A DNA stretch of 64,000 bases from NCBI RefSeq assembly GCF_001704415.2, contig NC_030816.1, forward strand, positions 78,757,713-78,821,712, given 5' to 3'. Position 1 is the first letter of the stretch, and every line of letters begins with the position of its first letter. Both the position numbers and the translations under genes were made by a program. The notes under the pieces were generated by a model. That model saw nothing but the letters and a program-made list of their open reading frames with translations, had not been told where the DNA came from and searched no databases. Shown one piece after another: positions 1 through 12,300 of the stretch. This DNA comes from Capra hircus (lineage: Eukaryota; Chordata; Mammalia; Artiodactyla; Bovidae).

Positions 1-222
1 GTTAATTGAGAATAAGTATGAAAAGCTCTTTTTGGTCATTTTTGTTGTTGCCATTTTGTTTTGTTTAATGAACCTAATTATGTAATGGTTTTAAAGATGA
101 AGACAGTAAAATTATGTAAATTTGTACATATTTTATAAAAGTGACAGAACAAATCTAATTTTCCACATCTTATTTATTTACTTACATATTTATTGGGGAT
201 GGGTTTGATGTCTTCCTAAAAG
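1..222 (+). other. 3' end of an upstream SCAF8 intron
   Basis: AT-rich sequence running into the AG at 221-222. There is no open frame consistent with SCAF8 before the exon. Confidence 0.8.
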
Positions 223-353
223 GAACTCCTGTGACACCTGTTACTCCAGCCAATGTGGTCCAAGGTTTACCTGATCCATGGGTGTCTCAGATAACAAATA
301 CAGATACACTTGCAGCAGTAGCTCAGATCTTACAGAGTCCTCAAGGCCAACAG
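223..353 (+). CDS. SCAF8: SCAF8 coding exon (window exon 1)
   Basis: 131 bases. The acceptor is AAAAG at 218-222 and the donor is CAG|gtgagc. It enters in phase 1: the first two bases complete a Gly codon begun in the previous exon. It encodes 43 residues from TPVTPVTPANV to QSPQGQQ, which follow the CTD-interacting domain in the SCAF8 family. The acceptor's polypyrimidine tract is poor (tgatgtcttcctaaaag). Confidence 0.93.
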
Positions 354-3300
354 GTGAGCAGCCTTTTTTGTTACGTCAACATGATTTAGAACTCATTGTT
401 TTCCTAATGAATGCATTGTTTCATTATGTACCACCTAAAGAGTGTTTTTTTTTAATGTTTTTGTAAATGACCACACTACATACAATACTTTGTAACTTGC
501 TTTTTTGAATTTAATAATGTATTATGTCTGTTTTTATCATTGAAGATTATTTTACAAATAATTCATTCTACACCAAAATAATTGATTTAGCACATAGTTT
601 TGCCAAGCATTGTTAGGTGCTATTGTTAATCCAGTAATGAGACTGGGAAGCCTTCTGCCTTGGGGAAGATATCTTTCTGTCTTAGGGGAGACAGACAATA
701 AAGAAGTACAAAACATTATTTAGATAGATATATATGACTTAAAGGGACTTCCCAGGTGGTGCTAGCAGTAAGGAACCTGCCTGCCTGCAATGCAGGAGAT
801 GTAATGAGATGTGGGTTCAATCCCTGGGTTGGGAAGATCCCCTGGAATAGGAAATGCAGCCCACTCCAGTGTTCTTGCCTGGAGAATCACATGGACAGAG
901 GAACCTGGCAGGCTACAGTCCATAGGGTTGTGCAGAGTTGGACACTACTGAAGCAACTTAGCACATATGACTTAAAACAGGGCAGATCTTTAGAGTGACT
1001 AGGTTTGGAAGAAGGGGTCAGAGTTAGGGTAGCCAAGAGAAAGCATCTTTGACAAAGTGACATTTGAAGAACCTGTTAGGGCAGATACGAGATTGTCTTT
1101 CCTTAGCATCTGTGTGGTTTTTGTTTGTTTTTAAGCTTATCCTTTAAAACCAGATTAATTGTGATCTATACAGTAAAACTCCCCGAGCTGTCCTTCCCAC
1201 ATGTTCACACGTTTCAGCCTCCTGTCTTTGTTTAAATGCCAGCTCAGTAAGGCCTTCAGACAGCTATTTAAAACCGGAAATGCTGCCTTTCATCTGCTCT
1301 GCTCCCTTTCTTTGTCACCTGCCTTCTTTTCTTCCTTAGCACCTAATATCTCGTGTAACTTCCTCATTTGCTTCATTCACTGTCTCTTTCCATTGTAATG
1401 TATACTGTATAAGGACAAGGAGTTTCTGTTTTGCTCACTGCTGTATTTTCCGTGTCTAGGTTATAGCAGGTATTCAGTATATTTTGTGAAACGAATGGCT
1501 GATGTATAGAGGCATAACAATGTTGGGGTATTGAGAAGATATCTTAGAATTGAGTTTTCTAGAAGATAAGATAGTCTATGTATGTTACGAGTCATGACAT
1601 TGAAGTGGTAAACCTAAGTGTGGGACCTGGGCTGAGAAGTGAGGGATCCATGTACTAAGCAGTGAGGAGTTGCCAGAGATTTTTATGTTGAAGTCACATG
1701 ATCTGAGGAGTAGTTGAATGGATGGGAAAAAAGAGAATCTAGAGATAAGGAGTATATTTGTTGATAACAGTGATAATAGAAAGACAGTAATATGTGAAAA
1801 ATAGTACAGTTGTGGACTCTTTAAAATGACAACCTTTTAAAAAATGGAACCAGTTCATTTATTTAGCCTTAGATTGGATCACGTTTCTACATTTTTGGGA
1901 CAGTTGTGAAATCAAATTGAGTATTAGATTAAATTGTAGAATTTACTAGCTTTCTGTGATTATGATATTTTGAAAAGAACCCATAAAAGCAAATCTAATT
2001 TTTTAAAAGGTATCTATTGAAAAGTACTTTTGGCAGGAGAGTCGGTATTCCAGAAGAATAGTGCAGAGTCAAGGAGACACAGTAATCTGAGATGTGAAGT
2101 CAGAGTAGAGAAGTAGTAGAACGCTGCAGCCTTTGAACCTGGGTGACGGAAAGGCTAACACTGCTGTGGGGCGTGGTGGGGGGGAGACGCAGGTGTCAGA
2201 AGGAGCGTTTAGAAGGTGTGAAGACGTTTCCTTCCTTCCTTCTTTCCTCCCTGTAATACTCCCTTCTTTTAGTCATCCATCCTGTCTGGTTTGGAGCTTC
2301 TTTAGTGCAGAAGTTCAGCTATCATATATTTTCGTACTTTGTTTCCTGTCACATTAGTAGTTTGCAGTAAATGTTTATTGATAGGTGAAGATTGGTTTGT
2401 TTTCCAATGTTCCTTTTTGGGGATAGGCATGGAATTGTTTTACTTACTGTCATCATGCATATTTTTATCTTCTCTCACTGTAAATTTAACTTTACTTAAA
2501 GAATACAAAATTCTATTCCAAACTGATAATTTTCGGATTTAACTTCGGTTTACATCTAAAGTAGAAAAGTAATTACTTCTGGGATATATGTAGGGCTTAC
2601 TTAACTGAAATATCTTTAGGATTTCATTATTATTTCTATTTTTTAAGAGAGAAGGTGAATACAGGGGGGACAGGGGTTGCTTGCAACTCTTGATGACACT
2701 GTTCATCTTTAATTTCCTTAGTTTCAGACTGCTTCAAGGGAAAGATTCCTTATTTTCTTTCCTCCTTTCAGGAATGTGTTGTCAGATGGTAAATTTAAAT
2801 GATAGCAAAAGCAGTTGTTGTAGGTGCTTGCCCTTCTACATCGATTGAGCTCGTTGAAGAAGGGAATGAAAAGCTTAGTGAGAGAAGCTAGTCTGCTTGT
2901 GATGAGTTTTTATTTTGTTGTTTGTCATGGTATGGTCATTTTATTTTGTTTAAAGTTCCTTGACTTTCCAGAAGTAAAGACAAACCTATTTAGAACTGTT
3001 ACATATGACACACACATGCAAATCTTATTTTAAAAATGAATTTTTTTTTTGAGTCAATATGTATTTTTTCTTGGTCTCTAGACTGTAGAATGATAAATTT
3101 TATTGACTAAAAGTTTAGATGAGCATTCTTATGGGTAAAACCCAACACCTGTTTGTAACAATTTTCTTTTCTCTCCCCGCACGCCCCTGCAGCTTCAGCA
3201 GTTAATACAGACTTTACAGATACAGCAGCAGAAGCCTCAGCCCTCCATCCTGCAAGCCCTGGATGCTGGTCTTGTTGTCCAGCTGCAGGCTCTTACAGCA

Positions 3301-6300
3301 CAGCTTACAGCAGCAGCTGCAGCAGCCAACACCCTCAATCCCCTAGAACAGGGGGTGTCTTTTAACAAGGTAGAAATTAGGATAACAGATCTGTTCTGTA
3401 TGAAGAACTGAATTTTCTGTACTATCATGTAGATTGCAATTATGTAAGTTGCATTTTACTGTAGAACTGTTTTATGTTTTAACATCCATTGTAGTCTATA
3501 AGGGTTTTCCTGGTGGCTTAGACGGTAAAGAACCCACCTGAAATGTGAGAGCCCTAGGTTCCATCCCTGGGGGTTGAGAAAATCCCCTGGAGAAGGAAAT
3601 AGCAACCCTCTCCAGTATTCTTACCTGGAGAATCCCCATGGGCAGAGGAGCCTGGCAGGGTCCAGTCCATGGGGTTTTAAGAGTCAGTCAGACACGACTG
3701 AGCAACTAAACACAGCACTGTGTAAGGGGCTTCCCAGATGGCGGTAGTGCTAAAGAACCTGCCTGCCAATGCAGGTGACATACAAGATGCGGGTTCATTC
3801 CCTGAATTGGGAAGATCCCTGGAGGAGGGCATGGCAACCACTCTCAACCATTCTTGCCTGGAGAATCCCATGGATAGAGGAGCCTGGTGGGCTACAGTCC
3901 ATAGGGTTGCAAAGAATCAGACATGACTTCAACAACTTAGCACACGCAGATGTACTGTTATTGAGTAAATATTACTTAATAACTTAACAGTTACTGAGTA
4001 AATATTACTGTTTATTAAATACATTTTACAAAAGATTGAGATTTCTGAAAGAAATTTTAAGTAATTTTATAAATCCACTTGAAGCCAGTAAAATTGTATA
4101 TTCACTATTGAGACAAATGATTTTTGAGCTCATTTTTATGGAGTTACAAATAAATTAATTATAGTGTCTAGCCTGTAATTTTAACCTGCTAAAATTGTAA
4201 AGTATGTGAAAGTTCGAAGGAAGGCGTCCTTACTAGTTGTTACAATACTGTAATATGATAAATTGAGATATAACTATATTTTCAAAGTTGAAAATCTTGG
4301 ATGTTTAACTTGTGTGACATCCTCAGTATTCTTGGTGATTATCAGAATATTATCCCTTGGAAATGTTACCTATATTCTTTTTATTTCTGCTGTTATTTTC
4401 ATAGAAATATAAATATTGATTTATTAGATTATATTACTTAGGTTTGTTTAGCCTACAACTTTCAAAAAGCCTTTAAATTGAGCATTTAAAAGACGGTGGA
4501 GCATTCTGAGAGAACTGTACTAGTAATAGATCTGTTGATTATAGTTCTATAGATGATAGTTCTAGATTTTTTTTTTTAAATAAAACTTTTTTACTCTTGA
4601 CAAGCCACTCAAATATTTAAATCCTAATCTTCTCTTCTATAAAGTATTGGTAATTATCCTATGTGTCATGATTGTTCTGCTTCATAAGACAATGTCTGTC
4701 AGAATTCTTTGAAGAGAAGTAAAGGTCACGCAAAATGTTTTTTATAGTATAACAATAAACAATAAAATTACATGAAATAAACAGTATGTAACAATTATAT
4801 GAAAGAAATAATTACATTTTAAATGATAGAGAGAAATTAATGGAATGTCATTGATCTTCAGAATAGCATTTGTAACTTGTATTTGTGTAAAGTGCTTTTA
4901 AATTTGTCTCTTTCTCTCCCTCTTTTTTTTTCCCTCCACTTAGAAGTTGATGGATAGGTTTGATTTTGGGGAAGATTCTGAGCATAGTGAAGAACCCAAA
5001 AAGGAAATTCCAGCTTCTCAACTGTAAGAGTTGTTATGTTTTTCTTCATAAACCATCAATTTTTTCTGTTATCTTTATGAACATGGCCATCTGAACTACT
5101 CAGTATACTTTGAGCATTGTTTCCGGCTCTTGGGCTCTCACATAAGAAGACGGAGGAGTTGCTGCTTGTTGCCTCCCTGTATTGTTTTGACTCTATGAAC
5201 TTTGCAGATAGTTGGGATATATAAAAATTCTTTACTGGAAAATTGATAGGTGTTGATGAATTTGGTTGTAACATTTGCTGTTGATATATTAAGCTTTAGG
5301 TTATTTAGCTCAGTTGAAATGGTAGGAGAAAGAAGTTTGCTTATAGTGTCCATGGCTGCTTCTGGGAAGTATATAGTAAATTCTGGGAATGTATCAGATT
5401 AGTTAGAAGTAAGGAACAGGGTTGTAGGGATTTTGTTTGTTAAAGAAATAGATTGTGAGTTTTTATTTAAATCAGTGATTCCCCTTCTTCCTTACCCCAA
5501 ACAATTGTGCAGAGCCTTGGATTCTGTGAGGGTTCAGGAGAGGACCAGTGGGAAAGAGGATGTTGGAGAGGAAGGTGGAAGGTGGGAGAATAGGAAAGGG
5601 ATGATGAGTGGGGAAAGCCTCTGGATGTCTTATTTCAGCAGTTACTAGTTTTCTATATTGTGATAATATATTAAAATATATAATATGTAAAAATGCATTT
5701 ATATGCTTATGATAAAGAGATTCTACTTGAAAAATTAAGAACTAGTGTTTTAGACTACAAAGCATTTGAGATCATGTAGATCAGTGTCCTGAGCAGTGTA
5801 AGAATCTCCTGTAACAGTCCTGATAGGTTTTTTATCTGTTGTTTTAATGCCTCCTATGACATAGAGTTAAGTAGTTGTTAATATGGTTTAATCTTTTGTT
5901 ACTGAATCCTATGGGATTTGCTTTCTACACACTGATCCATTTTGCTTTCTGAAGCAAGGAAGCAAATTTGCTCCATAATTGATTGAGACATAGCCATTCA
6001 GTATTTGAAGATAGGTATCATTCTTCCCCTTAGGTTTATTTGCTCCAGATGAAGTATACTTTTTTCCAACTGTTTCAAGACTTCTCACCATCCTGATTGC
6101 CCCTTTGGGGATGCCCTCTTTTTTGTTCATGTCTTACCTTGTGGCACCCAGAATTCCAGGTGTATTCATTCCAGGTGTGAATTTCCCAGAATACAGTTAA
6201 ATTATTATTTCCTCTTATCTAAACATTCTTTCTGTTAACATGCCTAATAATGTGAAAGTAGATTATTTTTTTTAAGTGTATGATCAGTTTTGATTGTAGA

Positions 6301-9300
6301 TTGTTCATATACTGATTGATGGAACATTTTTCCCATTGTGTCACGGTTTATAAGTGTTTCATTAAGATTTTCTTAAAATGCTCTAATGTAAAAAACTACT
6401 ACTTTATACACAGTAATAGCAGAGTATGTCTAACATATAATCCATCTGTTGAAACTATTGAAGTATATTTCTTATTTCAACATATTAATGTTCTGAGTTA
6501 CTCTATTTTCTGTGTTAATATTAAAAGTAAACACTGTAATAGAGTATATTCCATTTGTTGACATTTTGGGGGTGTTTTTGAATATTCTTTTACTTTCATA
6601 TTATCTTTATTGGATTTTAAAATATATTTACACTTGGTTTTCCTTGTAGTTCTCATGTTTCGGAATCTGTGAACAATTCCATCTTTCATCAGATAGCAGA
6701 ACAACTGCAGCAGCAAAATCTTGAACATCTCAGACAGCAGCTCCTGGAACAGCAACAGCCTCAAAAGGTTTATAACCCCATCTTGTGGTCTTTATTGTTA
6801 CGGCTGTCTACAGTCTGTCACTTGGTGATTTTTCTTGAGCTGGTTGTTACTCAGAAGATGAGTCTTTTCAGGACCTTTACAGTTTTTGTTTGTTCTGTTT
6901 TTTTTTTTTATAATTTCGAAATGTGTTCTGGCAGCTGATGTATCTGTTGAGAAATTATAAAAATTATTTTCAGTATCCTGGAAGGAATTAGAGGACAGAA
7001 GACATGGTGTTTCAGTATTACAGTGTGAAACTTTTCTTTCCTCTCAGTTCCCTGTTAAGCATGGTGATTTTGCTATTGTTGATGACGATGATGACAAAGT
7101 AGGTTGCTATCTTTAATTAGACTTTCGGTAGGTGGCTAGAGCTTCATTAGCCATGATTACAGCTAATGCTTTTCAGGTAGTTTTTTTTTTTTTTTTCAGT
7201 TCAGTTTTATCTTTCATTTGATCCTTTTCTTTAAAAAGGTATAGTTTCTTTGACCACATCTTTTATATGCTGAGATATAGGTATTTTGAGTCTCATTTAC
7301 ACTGTAGGAAATTGAAGCTTAGTGAAATGAAGCATCCACTGTTAAAGTGCACTGCCAGTATGAAATACCTTCCATCTTAAGACTCACCATTATTTTATAT
7401 ATACTCAAGAATTTTTAAATAAAAGTATATGTAGGCTTCCCAGGTTGCACAGTGGTAAAGAGTCCACCTGCCAATGCAGGAGACACAAGAAATGGAGGTT
7501 CAATCTCTGAGTCAGAAAGATTCATTGCTCCGGAATTCTTGCCTGGAAAATTCCATGGACAGAGAATCCTGGCAAGCTACAGTCCATGGGGTTGCAAAGA
7601 GTCGAACAGAACTGAGCAAATGGACACACACACACACAAATTACATTCTGTGTAGTTTTAAGAATCTTCTAAATTTCAGGCATGATGAAATGTAAAGTTG
7701 TACCTTAGAATGGATACAATATGTCAAATTATTGTGAAGCTAAGGTTAAATCCATTGCAAAGCCTGATTTTGCTCTGTTTGAGAAATAGTTATGGATGTA
7801 AAACTGTTTACATTATGAGTTTCTGAGAATCTCACACTTCTTCTAATCAAATCTTTTGGTGCTAATGAATTTAATACAATACCACAAATGTTAAAGTATG
7901 AGCGTTGTTAGACGGATGATACATGCAGAGAAGAACAGAGAAGCATTTTGCCTCAAGTGAGCTCTTCTCTAGTAGAGTATGTATATCTGTATGATTACAA
8001 GGCAGAATACTGGATTTTGTAATAGAGGTATAAGTGAAGGACTATGGGAATATGGAAGAGGGAAGATTACTTTAGTTTCGATAGCAAACCTTAGACACTG
8101 TCAGGGTCTGACATTGTCCTTTCAGTGCAAATGGTAATGGATTTTGTTGATATTTGTATGTTGGGACTTGTACCTGGAATCATGAGAATGAAATTCCATA
8201 CTTTGTTTTGAAGAAATAATTCTGATAGAAGTAGGTGCATTATTTTTATGTCAGGAAAATAAAATTTATCTGCTTGAGAATTTAGGAACTTGAGGACAAA
8301 GAGTAAAAAACATTTGAATATTATTTTAAAACACAAGTTGTGATTCAAGAAAAGGAAACAGATTGTTAGTGATACAAGAAACTTCAGAGCTGTTACCGAG
8401 CCAAGAGGTGGTAGTAATGGAAGTTTATCTAAGCAGATTTACTCACCTGTAAATGTGACACTTTTGAATTTCCTTAGTTCTAACTTCATTTCAGAAGTTT
8501 TAGCAGAAACAATAAAATAAAAGTTTAACAGAAAAAGAAAAAAAAAATTCTGGTCTTAGTTAATTGCTTTATATATCATCTCCACAATTTTAGAAGGTAT
8601 AGTAATAGAATCTCTTTGAAAGGAGTAAATGTCCTTAAAAGCTTCCTTGTTCAAAAATGGCAGTGAAGAAAAAAAGCAACTTTTCTTAGGCATAAGATGA
8701 ATAGTGTTTAAAACCTATCACAAATTTAAAATTGATGAGTAAGCATCAACAGAGTAACAGTTAACCTCAATCAGTTGTGTGATTGGCTCTACCAAACCAG
8801 TTACGTTTTTAAGATGCGGTGTTTTTATTTAAATATGTTTTTACTTAAGATGGGGTGGGATATGCAGGAAAACTAAGTGTTTGTATTCGCCGCTAAACTC
8901 AGTGTGGCGACCTAACGTCATCACAGTCTTGGAGTGAAGAGGATACTGGGGTTGCTAGTGCCGCTCTGTTTCTCGCAGCCCTGACCACACTTGTAAGGGC
9001 TTGAGGCCTTTTGTCTAATGATGGAAAGCTGGTGGAAAACGGGAGAACTTTCTGAAAATGGTTGAATCATGAGGAACTAACAATCGTGTCATAAAAGGAA
9101 TGATTTCTCTTGCCTTGAGTAAGTTGGAGTTGTGCTTTTGATAACTGTTTTATCAGGTATCCAAGAGTCAGATAACTCAGAATGAAATGCTCATGATGAA
9201 AGTGATGACTGATAAAAGAACTTTAACCAAAGTGTTAGAAATAAAAAGATTAGAAAATATTCAGCCAATTAATAAGAAAGAGCTATCAGTGGGATATCAG

Positions 9301-12300
9301 TAAGATGTAACTTACTTTGCTCCAGTAGTTTTTTATTGTTGTTATTTGGTCGTTAAGTCGTCCAACACTTTGCGACCCCATGGTCTGTAGCACACCAGGC
9401 TTCCCTATCCTTCACTGTCTCCCGGAGTTTGCTCAGATTCATGTCGGTTGAGTCAGTGATATTATCTAACCATCTTATCCTGTGTCGCTTGCTTCTCCTC
9501 TTGCCCTCAGTCTTTCCCAGCATCAGGGTCTTTTCCAGTGAGTTGACTCTTTGCATCAGGTGGCCATAATATTGGAGCTTTAGCTTCAGCATCAATCCTT
9601 CCAGTTAATATTCAGGGTTGATTTCCTTGAGGATTGACTATCCAAGGGACTTTCAAGAGTCTTCTCCAGCACCACAGTTTGAAAGCATCCATTCTTCGGC
9701 TCTCTGCTTTCTTTATGGTCCAGCTGTCACATCCATGCATGACTACTGGAAAAAGCACAGCTTTAACTACGCGGACCTTTGCCAGCCAAGTGATGTGTCT
9801 GTCCTTTAATACGCTACCTAGGTTTGTCATAGTGTTTCCTCCAGGGAGCAAGTGTCTTAATTTTGTGGCTACAGTCACCATCTGCACTGATTTTGGAGCC
9901 CTGGAAAATAAAAATCTGTCACTGTTTCTACTTTTTCTCCCATCTATTTGCCATAGTGATGGGACCAGATACTATGATCTTAGTTTTTTGAATTGAATTT
10001 TAATCCAGCTTTTTCACTCTGTTCTTTCACCCTCATCAAGAACCTCTTTAGCTCCTCTTCACTTTCTGTCATAAGTGTGGTATCATCTGCATATCTGAGG
10101 TTATTGATATTTCTCCCAGAAATCTTGATTCCAGCTTGTGCTTCATCCAGCATTTTGCATGATGTACTCTGCATATAAGTTAAATAAGCAGGGTGACAAT
10201 ATACCGCCTTGATGTACTCCTTTTTCAATTCTGAAGAAGTTCGGTGTTCCATGTCTGGTTCTAAGTTGTTGCTTTTTGACCTGCATACAGGTTTCCCAGG
10301 AGACAGATAAGGTGGTCTAGTAGTCCCATCTCTCTAAGAATTTTCCACAGTTTCTTGTGATCTACATAGTCAAAAGCTTTAGCATAGTCAGTGAGGAAGA
10401 AGTAAATGTTTGTTTGTTTGCTTTTTCTATGATCCAATTCTTATTTATACCTGCTTGAAATATAATGCAGTACTCTTGGTGATGCAGTAAAACTGAAGGA
10501 AGGTTTATTTCACAGTTGAATCCCGCTTCTCAACAATTCCTTACTTTTTAAATTATTATTTTAGGGTTTTTTTCACAGTTGGGAATAATTGATGAGTAAT
10601 AGTGGAATAATTCTTTAGGATGATGAAATAGCAAAATGTTTCAATATATAGGAGAAAAACACCTCTAAGGTCCCATGACATAGCTTAGACCTTAGATGTA
10701 GTTAAGGGTCCAGTTGACCTAATGCTAATTGTAAGATCATAAAATAAATGGTGGTTGAATTTTATTGTAATTTTAAAATACAGTTTTATTTTTTGGCTGT
10801 CCTGGGGCTTCCTTGCTGCTTGGACTTTTCTCTAGTTGGGATGAGCTAGCTTCTCATTGCAGCGGCTTCCCTTGTTGTGGAGCAGAGACTCTAGCACGTG
10901 AGCTTCAGTAGTTGCAGCACGTGGGCTCAGAAGTTGCGACTCCCCGGGCTCTAGAAGACAGGCTAAATAGCTGTGGCGCACGGGCTTAGTTGCTTTGTGG
11001 CGTGTGGAATCTTCTAGATCAGGGATCTAACCTGTGTCTCCTGCATTGGCAGGTGGATTCTTACCACTGAGCCACCTGGGAAGCCCTTGTAGTTGAATTT
11101 TAAAAGTAAATTTTCTCTTTGTCTTCATAAGATTTCAAAGGAAAAATAGAGTCATGAGCCTTTTCAAATAGGTAAAACTGCCCACAAAGAACCTCCGAAT
11201 CTAACATTGGTTGCAGTGGATTCTGCTGGTTATATCAAGCAGACTATTACACAGATAATCAGAGGTGAAAGACAGGTGGGGTGGATGGTAGATGGGATGC
11301 TCCAGGTGGGTGGTGAGCTAAGAAATACATGATGTGAAGGGTGTAGCTGTACCGAATTAAGGCCAAACAGCAAGGCTCGGGGTAAAATGGAATATTATCT
11401 TGCTGTGTTGTTAAGAATTTTATTTTTGTTGTACCACTTTGAAGGCTGGGACTATGCTTAAAGCACACTTTGATTTGTTCCCAAAAGTATACTAATTTAC
11501 CAACTTTTGGTCAATTGTGTGGAATAAAGCAGGCATTTAATTAACAAGTTTTTTAGCTTTAATTTATTTCTAAACCTTGAAAATGTTACTTGTCTTTGGG
11601 GAGCCTGTTCTTTCATAAATTAATACATTGGAATGGTTCTTTTATGCTTTTTTTGACTCAGTTTTTCCACTGCTTACTTTTCTTTCAGTTTAAATGTTAG
11701 AATAAGAGTAATAAAAAATTTTTTTATTGAGATATAATTGACATAACATTGTATGAGTTTAAGGTGTACAACATACTGATTTGATATGATTATATATTGA
11801 GATATGATTACCTCTATTGTTAGCTAACACCTCTCATGTCAAATAATTACTTCTTTTTTGTGGTGAGAACAATTAAGATTTAGTCTCTTAGCAACTTTGA
11901 AATTTATAGTATTCTCTATAATCACTGTACTGTATTCCTTTTACACACAGAGACAAATTCATAGCGAGAGTGGCTTTGTTCTTAGTAATAGGTCTGTAGG
12001 AAGGAAACAGAAATTTGAGTTACCCTTTTCTGTTAATTATTACGGTATTCAGTAGTTCTAGTTCTTGTGTACTACCAGGGACTCTTTTTATTCATCTGGA
12101 GCACCTGTGAGATCATGTTTTAGAATGTTTAATTAGGGAGTCGTTTTTTTCATAATAATCAATTTCTCAGTTTTAGTTAACATCATCAGTCAGTTCAGTT
12201 CAGTCGCTCAGTTGTGTCCGACTCTTTGCAGCCCCATGAATTGCAGCTCACCAGGCCTCCCTGTCCATCACCAACTCCTGGAATTCACTCAAACTCATGT

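Larger units (their letters stand above)
354..3192 (+). other. SCAF8 intron after window exon 1
   Basis: 2.8 kb. It holds an L2 fragment split by a Bov-tA SINE (600-1090), a second L2 3' end (1200-1505) and otherwise unassigned AT-rich DNA. The 3' end is ctctccccgcacgcccctgcag, a strong acceptor. Confidence 0.85.
3370..4943 (+). other. SCAF8 intron after window exon 2
   Basis: 1.6 kb, with two head-to-tail Bov-tA SINEs (3502-3715, 3727-3948), a MIR fragment near 4590-4700 and a T-rich acceptor (ctctttttttttccctccacttag). Confidence 0.85.

Noticed and set aside
7081..7098. DDDDK in the candidate exon as a protease cleavage site
   Set aside because: The motif matches an enteropeptidase site by composition only; a nuclear protein would not meet that enzyme.
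8881..8990. Small CpG-containing patch as a promoter
   Set aside because: Only a handful of CpG sites over about 100 bases, no TATA or initiator arrangement, and not a CpG island by length.
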